Of a stretch of 64,000 nt of DNA, positions 1 through 10,830 are shown in pieces. Under the pieces are notes generated by a model. That model did not search any database and had not been told where the DNA came from. It saw only the letters and a program-made list of their open reading frames with translations. The first letter of the stretch is position 1, and each line of letters opens with the position of its first letter. The position numbers were made by a program, and so were the translations under genes. Source of the stretch: Laguncularia racemosa (taxonomy: Eukaryota > Streptophyta > Magnoliopsida > Myrtales > Combretaceae); NCBI GenBank assembly GCA_037954665.1, contig JBBMOL010000195.1:836740-900739 (forward strand), given 5' to 3'.

Positions 1-1208
1 ATTTGATACCTTCTATACACTTTGATTACCTTACTCTTACGCTACTTTTCTTATTTAAGCATTGGAATCTAAGCACCAAAGACAACTTCGGTATATTTGA
101 TAGCTCATGTTTGTTCATCTTGCAAGTTGAATTCCATCAAACCCACGAGTGTAATTCAACGCAAGATCACGTTCAAGCAGCAAGAGCAATCAACAAAAGA
201 GAAAGCTTGTCTTGATTTGTGTAGAATCAAAGTCACGATTATATATCATCGACCTAGTTCTTATTGTTTTATAAACACACTTATACATTGATTTTGTTTT
301 AGTGGGTAATAATCTTGTGATCATATTTGATGATAAATCTGATATTGGAAAAGGGATTGAAGGTTCAAATTTTTGGACACATAGTGGGTGGACAATGGAT
401 CTAGGAGTAATTTTTCAGGCGAAGGTTACAGTTTACTGTAAATTTTAATGACGTTTGATTCACCTGTTTAATTTAGTTTCCTTTTTCAACCTCTGAATTA
501 ACTCGGCGGCCATCTATCATAAATTCAAAAGTGACCAGGGTTATAATTTTTCCTTCCAAATGGAGTTCCCGGGGGGCATTTCAGTTTAATAGGAATTGGT
601 ATCGTCCTCTAGATGAATCCAAAAAAGGACTGACAAGATAATCCATTTCACGGTTAGAGATTAATTGCAAGAGAAAATCACGCCTCGAACGAATAATGAC
701 CTGGTTAGAAAAACAAAACAAAAAATCCTTGTAGATTTTAGCCTGATTGAGACAAAACACGTCATTGCATATCAGGATTTTGACATGCTTGTTTATTGAG
801 TAGAAGTTGAGACAGTATGACAATCATAAGCAAGACCAGCAACGAACTGTTCCATTGCGCTGTTGGGGTTTCCTTTCGTTCCTCCGTTGGTGTGTTGTAA
901 TTCCCTTTCGTCTCTTTAAGTCAGAAGTTTGTCATTTCACCCATTCCCCTCTCACTTTTTGATCCATCACAACGTTGAACAAGGCAGTCCATCCAAATTA
1001 TACTTGCTAGCTAATAGGATTATACATACAATCTATAGCCAAATGCATCTAGAACAGGCTGAATAATAGTCTGGTTACACTTTCGCAAAGCGCAAATCAG
1101 GAGATGACCGTTCTTGCCACCTGGAAGATGGTGCTAGTTTTTACGCTTGAAATACTAGAATCAACACTGGAAGTAGACGAAAGAAGCAATCACAACCAAG
1201 CAGTAATT
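1..1208. other. Unassigned AT-rich flank of the first retroelement
   Basis: No convincing gene is visible. The stretch has only short ORFs (longest 80 codons, minus strand 581-823) without a recognisable domain. The last part continues into the 143-bp target repeat, and the same host sequence resumes after 6665, so 1-1208 and 6666 onward were contiguous before the retroelement arrived. A transcribed 3' region or an old repeat is possible; I cannot tell. Confidence 0.4.
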
Positions 1209-1351
1209 ACAATATTACCAAAAATGCAACATTTTAGAACATGATGGACAAGGAACAGGTTTATTTGTATGGCAAAAAGCTAAATCTGCAACAATTAAAA
1301 TAATTGCATTAACACTAAACTACACCTTGAGCCCATCTACACATGTATTAA
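1209..1351 (+). repeat. Left copy of a perfect 143-bp direct repeat flanking a retroelement
   Basis: Bases 1209-1351 are identical by eye over the full 143 bp to 6523-6665. The sequence diverges immediately outside on both sides. It is host target DNA present once before the insertion of 1352-6522. Ordinary Ty3/gypsy integration makes a 5-bp target duplication, so a 143-bp one is exceptional. Confidence 0.9.
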
Positions 1352-1354
1352 TTA

Positions 1355-1370
1355 TTGGTTCCGTTGCCGG
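1355..1370 (+). other. Primer-binding site of the chromovirus
   Basis: TGGTTCCGTTGCCGGG begins with TGG, as expected for pairing with the CCA end of a tRNA, and resembles sites seen in many plant gypsy elements. It lies three bases inside the insert, directly after the left host repeat, where a 5' LTR should have ended. Confidence 0.7.
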
Positions 1371-1413
1371 GAAACGAAGGACGTCAGCCACGAGAGTGTT
1401 TACTAATTAAGGA

Positions 1414-1965
1414 ATGACACGGATGGATAACCGAGTAGAGTTGTTGGAGAGGAATGTCGAAGGAATGCACCTGGAGGTCACGAATGTGCAGCAACAATTG
1501 GAAGCAATAGGGGAAGAACAGAAACATATGGGAGGGGAAATTACCGCCATACATAGCAAGATGGATCGAATCCATAAACTGATGGAAGATCTTTGGCACC
1601 AGAAAGAGGCAGGGGGGCCATCGGCAAGTAGCTCCACCTTGACAAAGGACAGAGGCAAGCAAGTGGCGGATCCACAAACTATAGACAATCCTTTGGGAGC
1701 AACAGCTGGAAGAGAATTAAGAATGGAGGTGGATGAGGAATTTCGCTCCAACGCTTCACGCCTCATACTGCCGGAGTTCGATGGAGAGGACCCTTCCAAC
1801 TGGATTCTGATGGCTGAGCAATATTTCTCCGCACAACAGACCAAGGAGGAGAGGAAAGTGGTGTTAGCTGCCATGTGCATGAGAGGACGGTGCAACCATT
1901 GGTTTCGGATGTTGCAAAGAAGGGAAGCGGACCTAACCTGGTTCAGTCTGAAGAGGAGATTATGA
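1414..1965 (+). pseudogene. Gag N-terminal part, cut by a frameshift
   Basis: This frame gives 183 residues. Residues ~1-45 look like a coiled coil (heptads of L, V, I with charged residues), followed by the conserved gag core with the LILPEFDGEDPSNWILMAEQ region and the CNHWFRML motif typical of plant Ty3/gypsy capsid. It ends just after the WFSLKRRL motif because the reading frame shifts by one base near 1960. The gag-pol protein continues in the frame of 1875-4472, which overlaps it. The capsid protein would package element RNA in cytoplasmic particles. Start chosen at the first ATG in the gag frame, 44 bases after the primer-binding site. Confidence 0.85.
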
Positions 1966-4472
1966 AGAGATATGGAGGATGGTTGGCATCTAACCTTTTT
2001 AAAAGTCTATCCCAATTAAGACAAGGAGGCACGGTTCAACAATACATTGAGGATTTTGAATCCCTCATATCCCATGCACCGGCAATGCCTGAAATGCAGC
2101 TGTTGGGATATTTTCTAGGGGGGCTACGAGACCCCATACAAACACGGGTGGACACGTTTGCCCCCATAACCTTGGAACGAGCTATGGATTTGGCGATTAA
2201 GATCGAAAGGGAGTTCGACTGTGGCATATTTCTAACGATGGAGCAAGGAAATGGGGGTCGGGCAGACTTCCGACCAGTAGCACCTCGGGCCAACTATCTC
2301 CAGCGAGGGAATAACAGCAGCGCAGGAGTCATGGCCCCCCCTGTAACAATGCGGGGCGCCAAGGGGTCTGTGAGTGAGGAAGTTCGGATAGCTCCGAGAG
2401 AGGGCGCTATCTTTCCCAGGAGACAAGACCTTTCTATGGTTGGGGGAGAGTTGTCGAGCAGTGGGCACGGAGGAGTTAAGGAGGGAAACAGAAGGGTCCC
2501 AGGCCAACGTCAATTGTCCCATGTTGAGTTTTTGGACAAAAAGGCAAAAGGGTTGTGTTTTAAATGCGATCAACCCTTCAACCCCGGGCATCGTTGTCCA
2601 AATAAGACGTTCCAACTGTTAGTGTTGGAAGAAGAGAGTCCTGGTGAGGAGATATGGGATAAGGAGGAGCAAGCTGGTGTCCAGACATCCTTGTCATTGT
2701 CATTATTGGCTATGCAGGGATTTAACGAACTCCATACAATGAATATGCAAGGTATGTTGAATTCGTCCCCTATTGTAATTCTGGTAGACAGTGGTGCTAG
2801 CCACAACTTTGTGTCGATGGAATGGGTTTTACGACAAAGATTGCTCTTATCGGATGACCGACATTTCAAGGTGACCTTGGGGGATGGGCGGTCAGTGGAA
2901 TCGCAAGGATTTTGCTTTAACTTGCAACTCCAAGTGGGACAGTATGGCACACTTGGAGACTGTTATGTGATGGAGTTGAAAGGGGTCGACTTGATCCTGG
3001 GCATAGCTTGGCTTAGAACATTGGGGGAAGTAAAGGTCAACTGGGCCAGGATGACAATCAAGGTTACTCAAGGCATGAAAGAATATTTGCTATGTGGAGA
3101 TCCAACACTATGTCGTTTTCCCATTTCTTACAAGTCGTTACAAAAGTTGGACGACATGGAAGTGTGTAAGGCGCTGTGGGTTATGGCCGCACCACCACAG
3201 AAGGGGGAAGTCACTACAGAATCAAATGTGGAGGGGTTGTTGTCCCAATACAAGGATATCTTTGAATCCCCACAGGGTCTACCCCCCATTCGCCACATTA
3301 ACCACCACATTCCATTAGTAGAAGGGAAGGGACCCATATCGGTAAGACCTTATAGATATGCATTCATACAAAAGAATGAAATAGAAAAACTGGTGCGAGA
3401 TATGACTGAGGCCGAGATTATTCGCCCAAGTACTAGCTCGTTTTCTAGCCCGGTGATCCTAGTGAAGAAGAAGGACGGGTCTTGGAGATTTTGCGTGGAT
3501 TATAGGGCCCTTAATGAGGTAACGGTGGCCGACAAGTATCCCATACCAGTGATTGATGAATTATTGGATGAGTTATATGGAGCAAGAGTGTTCTCTCGGA
3601 TTGATCTTCGATCTGGTTACCATCAGATACGCATGGCTGACGAGGACATTCACAAGACAGCCTTCCGCACCCATCAAGGACACTATGAGTTCTTGGTGAT
3701 GCCTTTCGGATTAACCAACGCCCCAGCCACGTTCCAAGCAATGATGAATGAAATCTTTAGACCATACTTGAGGCAGTTCGTTTTGGTATTTTTTGATGAC
3801 ATCTTGGTATATAGTGGGAGTTGGGTTTCTCATTTGAAGCACTTAGAGCAAGTCTTCTGTGTTCTACGGCAACAACAGTTCTTTGCTAATAAAAAAAAAT
3901 GTATATTTGGACAAGATAAGGTGGAGTATTTAGGTCATGTCATATCCATGGAAGGGGTTGCAATGGATCCTACCAAGATAAGTTCCATTGAGGAATGGCC
4001 ACAACCAACTACCCTTAAGGGGCTGCGTGAGTTCCTCGGCTTATCCGGGTATTATCGCAAATTTATTAAGAACTATGGCAAGATAGCAAGACCCCTAACG
4101 GATTTACTCCGAAAAGATAGCTTCCATTGGTCCGAACAGTCTAGTTTGGCATTCCAGGAATTAAAAGCCGCGTTGGTTACAGCACCGGTGTTAGCTATGC
4201 CGGATTTTTCAAGCACCTTTGTTGTAGAGTGTGATGCATCGGGGAGAGGCCTAGGAGCAGTACTACAGCAAAACAACAGGCCCATTGCTTACTTTAGCAA
4301 GGCATTGGCTGATAGGACTTTGGCTAAATCCGTCTATGAAAAAGAGCTGATGGCCCTAGTGCTCGCAATACAACATTGGAGACCTTACTTGTTGGGCAGA
4401 AGATTTGTAGTCCACACCGACCAGAAGAGTCTCAAGCACCTATTGCAGCAACGAATCATGACACCGGATTAG
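1875..4472 (+). pseudogene. Gag C-terminus, protease, reverse transcriptase and RNase H
   Basis: The open frame of 865 residues carries the rest of gag and the first half of pol. A zinc knuckle CFKCDQPFNPGHRC lies near residue 227. The aspartic protease site VDSGASHNF is near residue 305. The reverse transcriptase has SRIDLRSGYHQI and the catalytic VFFDDILVYS (DD at residues ~641-642). RNase H begins near residue 783 with ECDASGRGLGAVL and continues to VHTDQKSLKHLL. The frame stops at TAG 4470-4472, where the element family normally has a sense codon; the same frame resumes and reads on to 6302. The start at 1875 is only the first ATG of the open stretch, since the true start is in the gag frame. 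Confidence 0.88.
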
Positions 4473-4490
4473 CAGAATTGGCTTCCTAAG

Positions 4491-6302
4491 TTGCTGGGGT
4501 ATGATTTTGAGGTGCAATATCGCAAGGGTGAAGAAAATAAGGTGGTCGATGCTCTCTCAAAGAAGGATGAAGAGGTTCGCTTGTGGCAAATATCTGGACC
4601 TGTTTGGACAGATTTATCACATATTAAAAGGGATGTGGAAGATGATCCAGAACTAGCAGCGAAGACCCAGCTGCTACGGAAAGGGGAGCCAGCTGGCAAA
4701 GGGTTTCATCTGGAGCAAGACACACTTTTCTATCATGGGAGATTAGTAGTACCAGCAACATCTAAGTGGCCAATGATATTCCTCCATGAGTTTCACTCTT
4801 CCCCTATTGGGGGGCATGCTGGATTCCTCAAGACTTATAGAAGGGTAGCTGCAAACGTATATTGGACCGGAATAAAAAAGGATGTGATGAGCTTTGTAGC
4901 AGCGTGTGCGGTATGCCAACGTCAAAAATATCAAGCATTGGCACCCGCTGGGTTGCTTTGTCCTCTGCCCGTTCCTCAAGCCATTTGGGAGGATATTTCC
5001 ATGGACTTTGTAGGTGGGTTGCCCAAGTCCAAAGGGTCCGATGTTATATTGGTGGTGGTTGATAGGTTGTCCAACTATGGACATTTCATTCCGGTCAAAC
5101 ATCCCTACACAGCCAAGGGAATAGCGGAACTTTTCGTGAGAGAGATTGTACGACTGCATGGTTACCCAAAAACTATCGTGAGTGATCGAGATCCAACTTT
5201 CCTAAGTCATTTTTGGACAGAGCTTTTTAGGTTGCAAGGAACACTCCTACACTTCAGTACAGCATACCACCCGGAGACTGACGGGCAAACAAAAGTATTG
5301 AACCGCTGTGTGGAAAGCTATCTTCGTTGCTTCGTAAGTCAACAGCCAACGCAATGGAAATCTTGGCTCCCTTGGGCAGAATACCACTACAACACCGCAT
5401 ATCACACCGCTTCGAAAATGTCTCCTTTTGAAGTGGTGTATGGCAGGCGTCCTCTGGGGCTGTCAACATTTGTTGATAAGGAAACAAAGAATCCAGAACT
5501 GCGGCAAGCAATGAGAGATCGCGACAAACTTCTACAACAATTGAGGAACAATTTAGCTCACGCCCAGTCTATCTATTGCAGGAACGCCAATAGGCATAGG
5601 CGGCAGGTGGAATATCAGAAAGGTGATTGGGTGTTTTTGAAGCGCCGCGTGGTCTTCAATCCACGGCTCAAAAATGCTTCCTCGAAACTGACTCCAAAGT
5701 TTTACGGACCATTTAGAATCATGGAACGCATCGACCAAGTGGCTTATAAATTGGAGCTTCCAGCGAGGAGTCGTATACACCCGGTATTCCATGTATCTCT
5801 CCTAAAGAAGGCAGTGGGAACTTTTTCCTCAACAATAGAACTTCCACCAGATGTAGAAGAGGACATTATTACACCACAACATCTGCCCGTAGCTGTCCTA
5901 GGGAAACGATTCCGAAAAGATGGATCGATAGCCATTCCTCAAGTTTTGATACAATGGCAAGATGGAGAGCTAGATCAAACTTCATGGATGGATAGCTCAG
6001 AATTCACATCCCTTTTCCCTGATTTCATCCTTGAGGACAAGGATAGTTTGGCCAAGGAGGCAATTGATATGGGCCGAGAAATTGTAGTATATCAAAGGAA
6101 AAAGGGGAAAGAAATAGGAAGTGCAACAGGGGAGAATAACAGGGCCCAAACCGGGTTAAGGAGTGAAAAAGGGGCTGAGGTGGAAAGGGGAGCTGAGCTG
6201 GAGGAAAAGGCATGTGATGGAGAGAGAAGCAGGAACCGTGGCAAACGAGACGTGGAGGAAAGAGAGCCAGTAGGGGGGGACCAGATGGGATCATATATAT
6301 AG
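4491..6302 (+). pseudogene. RNase H tail, integrase and chromodomain
   Basis: This is the continuation of pol after the stop at 4470, in the same frame. The zinc-binding HHCC region of integrase runs from HEFHSSPIGGHAG to CAVCQRQK. The catalytic core has the first Asp at residue ~172 (SMDFVGG) and the second at ~232 (VSDRD). At residue ~268, exactly 35 residues further on, where the D,D35E glutamate belongs, there is a lysine (DGQTKVLNR). The C-terminal part has the HPVFHVSLL motif and a chromodomain-like stretch around PQVLIQWQDGELDQTSW (5920-6000), which in chromoviruses binds modified chromatin. The frame ends inside the 3' LTR. Confidence 0.88.
6271..6285 (+). other. Polypurine tract
   Basis: A G-rich purine run (seven consecutive G at 6273-6279) lies directly before the TG that opens the 3' LTR, the position where plus-strand DNA synthesis starts in LTR retrotransposons. 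Confidence 0.6.
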
Positions 6303-6523
6303 TTGGTTAGAATTGGAGGAGGGGGTAGACAGAGAGAGAATTATCCAGTTAGTTAGAGGAGAGAGGGGTATCTCGACAGAACCAGCCGTCGGTTGCCGGA
6401 GATGAGAGAGTGTTATTGTTTTGTTTTTTTTTTCCATACATTCAATTGTAAAAGGGCCATTTGAATCGACCCATATCAGAAATTATATTACTCTAACTTC
6501 TTACTCTATTGGAGAGCATAACA
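6286..6523 (+). repeat. 3' LTR (238 bp), the element's only LTR
   Basis: It starts TGGGATC right after the purine tract and ends GAGCATAACA. A TATA-like run (6293-6300) is close to the start, and an AT-rich region with a run of T (6421-6432) precedes the end. The last base is shared with the right host repeat. No second copy exists upstream of gag. Confidence 0.7.
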
Positions 6524-6665
6524 CAATATTACCAAAAATGCAACATTTTAGAACATGATGGACAAGGAACAGGTTTATTTGTATGGCAAAAAGCTAAATC
6601 TGCAACAATTAAAATAATTGCATTAACACTAAACTACACCTTGAGCCCATCTACACATGTATTAA
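6523..6665 (+). repeat. Right copy of the perfect 143-bp direct repeat
   Basis: Identical by eye to 1209-1351. It directly follows the LTR terminus and continues into host DNA at 6666. Confidence 0.9.
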
Positions 6666-6918
6666 CAGATTAAACAAGTCAATGCCGCTTAAAATAAATA
6701 ATAAAAAAAAAACCACCCCCACCACACCACAAGAAGCCAATTAAAATATTCTTGGCCCTTGAGGTCTGCCTTTGGCTATCATAAGCAAAGAACCAAACCA
6801 TCCTTGCACATAAATTAGAGAAACAACCAATCACACAGCTTAAACCTTCTTGAAACAAGTCTAACAATGTGAGGTGATTTCTTGATTCCATGAGAGTAAT
6901 AACTCTTGAGGGAGCTTA
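6666..6918. other. Unassigned host DNA
   Basis: The stretch has a minus-strand open frame (6679-6891, 70 codons) with no recognisable domain and a low-complexity glycine/phenylalanine tail caused by A and C runs. It was contiguous with 1-1208 before the insertion. I see no firm gene. Confidence 0.35.
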
Positions 6919-7229
6919 TGTCACAGGATCAACCTTGTGACCGAGTAACAAACCGATTTACCACTACTTCTGGTTCGAATCATTGTTTGTAGGATCTTTT
7001 TCAATGTTTACCTATGATGCTAATAAGTTTGGACTTTTTAAGAGAAAACCCAACAATCTCATAAAAAATTATTTGTGAAGATAGGCTGCTTTTTGTTTCA
7101 TTCCTTCTACACTTAAAAATTACAAATGGCAATTACACAAAATAGCCTCCCTCTTATTTTCACTAGGACACTATTCCACAACACACATATCACAACCAAC
7201 CCACAACCACTACTCCACTACACGTGACA
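6919..7229 (-). repeat. TRIM 3' LTR
   Basis: This is the downstream LTR on the minus strand, about 85% like 7293-7605 by eye. It keeps the TGTCAC and GTGACA ends. Confidence 0.65.
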
Positions 7230-7292
7230 ACCACACCAACTGCTGCTGCACTGTTTTCAAATCCTCCATGGCTTTTGGCTCTAATACCAAAA

Positions 7293-7605
7293 TTTCAAGA
7301 TCGACTCTGCAAACGAGTAACACACCTATTTACCCCTACTTCTAGTCCGAATCTTTGTTTATAGGATCTTCTTCCATGTTTACCTATGATGCTAGTGAAC
7401 TCAGACTTGTTAAGAGAGAACCCGACGATCTCATGAAACTTAGAAAATTATTTGTGAAAATAGGTTGCTCTTTCTTTCATTGCTTCTACACTTACAAGTT
7501 TACGAATGGCAGTTACACAAAATAACTTCCCTCCTATTTTCACTAGGACACTTCCACAACACATGTCACAACCAACCCGCAACTACTACTCCACTACACA
7601 TGACA
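7293..7605 (-). repeat. TRIM 5' LTR
   Basis: This is the upstream LTR on the minus strand. Its inner end has drifted (TTTCAAG on the plus strand instead of TGTCACA), while the outer end keeps TGACA. The primer-binding site follows at about 7277-7292. Confidence 0.65.
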
Positions 7606-8172
7606 ACCACACAACAAATATAGACACATGACTTAAACACAAAACATTAAAACTACGCACAATTATAACACACACATATACACAACAGAAATTATACGCA
7701 ACTTAAATACAGACATTAGTCTATACCCACATATTCGACACCACATATACATACACCCCCCAACAGCTACTACTACTTTACTCTTGCTTCTTGTGTCTGC
7801 CATAAACATTTTTAAAGGAATAATTGACTTCTTGACAGCTTACTATAGGGATCCTTCACAACCTTTTTTGTTATATATCAAGAAAATGGAAGAATATGAT
7901 AAATCACATAACAATAAAAGCTTATCTTTCGTACCTCATGCTACAAAATGCTCGATCTCATCAAACTAGAAAGATGACAAAACAAATGGGTTCAGCTTTT
8001 TAAAGTTGTAAACAATAAACAAAAGCCATTTGCCCCTCAATATAATGGACATGCTGTCTAATCAGCATCTCAGGACCATACTTTAATTTTCAAGAAGAAT
8101 TGACATAAGATAAGTTTCAGATGTAAGAATGCAAAACTGAGGTATTTCAGGACAAATGACTCTGGAAGTATA
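7606..8172. other. 3' flank of NAA50; AC-rich stretch
   Basis: 7610-7770 is rich in A and C (many ACAC and ACAT repeats) without a gene. About 7980-8172 is likely the NAA50 3' untranslated region on the minus strand, judging only from position. Confidence 0.4.
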
Positions 8173-10384
8173 TTACTTCCTTGCACGTGACAGGGAAATA
8201 AGCTTGGTGAGGACGTAGCAGTCTGGTGGTGTGATATTTATGTAGTAGTTTTGGATTGTATCAGTAATTTCAAATCCAAATTTCTTATAGAAGTTAATAG
8301 CGTCTTCATTGTTGGTCTGAACATGCAAATAGATCTCTGAGATATTCTGTTTGCTACATAGATCGAGAACATGGTTCAGCAGCCTTGTGCCTGCATAAAT
8401 GTACATTTAGAATTAGAGAGCCTTCAACCAGAACATGCTTGCTTACACCAAAACTACGATGCATACATAAAGATCAGTAATAGCAGCAACCTGGAGTTCT
8501 TGTTTCACTAGAAAGCAATTCAGACTTAAAGAGTTTATTGACACACTTGACTTCCAAAAACTCATGGACAAATATATAAATAAGCCCTCAAAACATGGGA
8601 CATTGTGCTTTGGCACCTAAGTTTTAGTTTTGTATAACAAACCCATATTTTCAATTCTATGCAATTCAACCATTATGCTTCCAATTGTGACAAATTTTTG
8701 TGTTAAAAAATGGCATCTGCAAAATCAAATAGATGGCACTAAAACCCTTGTACATTTGTCAGCCTTTAGTGGAGACCTTCCAATTTTGCTAACACCCCTT
8801 ACAATTTCATTTTGTTGGCAATCAAAAATAAGAAATCTAAAGACTGACTTGCCTAAAATGGAAAATGCATGGGCTTAATTGCATGAAAATGAGGTTTAAG
8901 TGCTAAATTGTAAAATGGCCAAAGCTTCAGGAGCTGACTTGTGTATTAGACCTAAATTAAACGTGCATGCAGTTATAGGCCTAGCCAGAGAAAGCAAGCA
9001 TTTTACAGCAAACAATAAAAGGTGCACACAAGAAGATGAGAGCAAAACTAGTCTCATCCATGACAATCATATATAACAGTCTAGTTGACTTACCAATACC
9101 CAATCCACGGTAAGGTGCTAAAACACCCAATGTCATTATATACACACAAATGGTTCCAGATTCCTTCTTTTCAAGCCGGCAAGCAATAGATCCCACACAG
9201 ATGTCATTATAGTAGGCTGTCAAAATAAATTGAGATAAGTAATGATTGCATAAAATATCTACATCTCAAAAAGTAACAATAAGGCCTCAAACGTATAGCA
9301 GATGACTAATAACATTAATAAATAGTTTGGTACAGAGATTGCATCAAGACAAATTTCAATTAGCTACCTTTTACATGGATCCTATATATATCTTATCATG
9401 TCATAACTTTACCCTCCAACATTACCCATTTCCAATTTTAAGTACCTTAATTGGGTTTGACCAGATCTGACACCTATAACATGATCTTGTTACCAAATGT
9501 AGAGGAAGGAAGCAAAGGTTTTGGAGAGAAGAGAACAGGAAGTGGGACCATACGAGACCAACAAAGTGAAGCAGCTTTGGAAGGAGGAGAGGAATCCTAT
9601 GATTGAAATTACCATGTATTCCTAACTTAGAAAATTATTTGAAAAAGAAAGAGCAGCTTTACTTAGTGGTTAGTAATTAACGCTCAATCAACAAGATGAC
9701 TAATTACATGACTTGTTAGGTTCAATTCACACCAACATCACTTCTTTAGGTTGCCTACACATCACAATCGCTGCATAGATTTTATAAGACCTCAGGTACG
9801 ATTATGATCGTGCCCCTTTAGTTAATGTCCTATCTGCATAGAAAAACTTAAATTTGGCCTCTACCCTAATGGTTTTTAAAATCTAATAATAAACTTCGTC
9901 TATTAGCAGTCGAATATAACTAGGGTTTGATCGAATCAGTAAACCACAATGCTTGTTCCACTGCCCTTCCTAGTGTGGTATATTCCAAATTGCTGCTTCC
10001 TATCATAAATGCATTAAAATAAAAAACAGCCAATGACTCAGAAATTCAACTATAGCTATTATAACAGCAAGAAAGCAATAAAAGGAACAGACTTCTTCAC
10101 GGATATGAGGATGTATACATACTACTAAACGAGAAGATTGGTAAGCATGCAGCAAATAATTAATTAAAGGTAATAATACCCAGAAAACATGCTGATAAAA
10201 GGGGTCAAGGAGATGAGGAGAAAGGGATACCTAGTTTGGTGAAATCACCAGAAGCAATAGCATCGGCATAATACTTGTCATTGTATCGAACAGGGAAGAG
10301 AGCAACGTTGAGCTTCTTCAGTTGCATCACGTTTTTGTCCCTAACTCCATCCAGGGATATGGATGCCTCACGCCCACCACCCAT
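8173..10384 (-). CDS. NAA50: N-alpha-acetyltransferase NAA50 (SAN homologue), three exons
   Basis: The exons on the minus strand are 10384-10231, 9216-9094 and 8390-8173. All introns are GT-AG, and the joined CDS is 495 nt, 164 residues plus stop, the usual plant NAA50 length. The protein starts MGGGREASISLDGVRD and contains the peptide-substrate loop LFPVRYNDKYY, the GNAT acetyl-CoA motif APYRGLGIGTRLL across the exon 2/3 join, the catalytic region EIYLHVQTNNEDAINFYKKFGF with its histidine, and the tail FEITDTIQNYYIN. The family acetylates N-terminal methionine of proteins, usually as partner of the ribosome-bound NatA complex, and in plants affects growth and stress responses. Nothing is broken. 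It has host-like codon use and sits between repeat islands. Confidence 0.95.
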
Positions 10385-10830
10385 CTCTCTCGCTCTCTCT
10401 TCCCGTCTCTAACGAAGCAAATCAAAGAAGAGCTGTCAACAATGGGTTTGTTATCGTTGTTGAAAAAAAGGGCAAGGACCGGTGCTAGTGTAGTGGCCTT
10501 CTAGTTGATTCGATACATGGAGGTTGAGCATTAAAGGGTTTGAGGCTAAGGTTTTTGTTTTGTCTTGTTTTGGTGAAAGGGTAAATGGGTGGGAGCCAGC
10601 GGCAGCCTCAGAAAGGCAACAACAACAGCAACAAACAACGTAGGTAACCGCAAAGCAACGCAAAGGGAAAAACTAATGGGTTTTGATTATGGGGTTCTCA
10701 TGGACTCAATTTGATATTTGAGTTTAATAGTTTTTTTGTTTTTTTTTTCTTTGGGCCTCATTGAATATAAACCCAAAATCGCAAAATCTATATTCCATTG
10801 CAAAGGCCCAGTTACTTCGGCTAAACAATG
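10385..10830 (-). promoter_or_regulatory. NAA50 5' UTR and promoter with two site II (TGGGCC) motifs
   Basis: The sequence upstream of the ATG has a CT/GA-rich leader (10385-10410) and, further up, TGGGCC at 10752-10757 and its complement GGCCCA at 10805-10810. TGGGCY site II elements are TCP-factor targets common in promoters of plant housekeeping and growth genes. The transcription start is not determined. Confidence 0.4.

Larger units (their letters stand above)
1352..6523 (+). mobile_element. Ty3/gypsy chromovirus (Reina/Galadriel-like), lacking its 5' LTR
   Basis: The insert runs in order: primer-binding site, gag, protease, reverse transcriptase, RNase H, integrase, chromodomain, purine tract, one 3' LTR. 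There is no 5' LTR; the first bases after the left host repeat are the LTR/internal boundary region with the primer-binding site. Coding is broken by only one frameshift (near 1960), one in-frame stop (4470-4472) and an integrase active-site change (5292-5294), so the insertion is fairly young. The lineage call rests on the short gag, the single long pol frame and the C-terminal chromodomain. Family placement between Reina and Galadriel is uncertain. Confidence 0.85.
6919..7605 (-). mobile_element. TRIM: miniature LTR retrotransposon without genes
   Basis: Two ~312-bp direct repeats (6919-7229 and 7293-7605) enclose only 63 bp. On the minus strand the LTR reads TGTCACGTG...CTGTGACA, an inverted TGTCAC/GTGACA terminus. 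Directly after the 5' LTR (7293) comes TTTGGTATTAGAGCC, a near-perfect initiator-methionine-tRNA primer site. The internal part has no room for a gene, so movement would depend on proteins from another element. No 5-bp target duplication is visible. The sequence outside 7605 repeats ~10 bp of the internal part, which suggests that the element once formed a tandem array. Confidence 0.7.

Noticed and set aside
1209..1351. The 143-bp repeats as LTRs of the chromovirus
   Set aside because: They have no TG...CA ends and no TATA or polyadenylation features. The element's own LTR (6286-6523) ends before the right repeat. Both repeats continue into host DNA on the outer side.
1384..1895. Minus-strand ORFs of 97 and 162 codons
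   Set aside because: They are antisense shadows of the chromovirus gag frame, which has clear capsid motifs on the plus strand.
6919..7605. Cassandra-type TRIM with 5S rRNA sequence
   Set aside because: The LTRs show no 5S-like box. Only size and primer site resemble Cassandra.
10442..10504. Short plus-strand ORF (MGLLSLLKKRA...) upstream of NAA50
   Set aside because: Only 20 codons from the ATG at 10442, overlapping the NAA50 leader on the other strand, with no sign of conservation.
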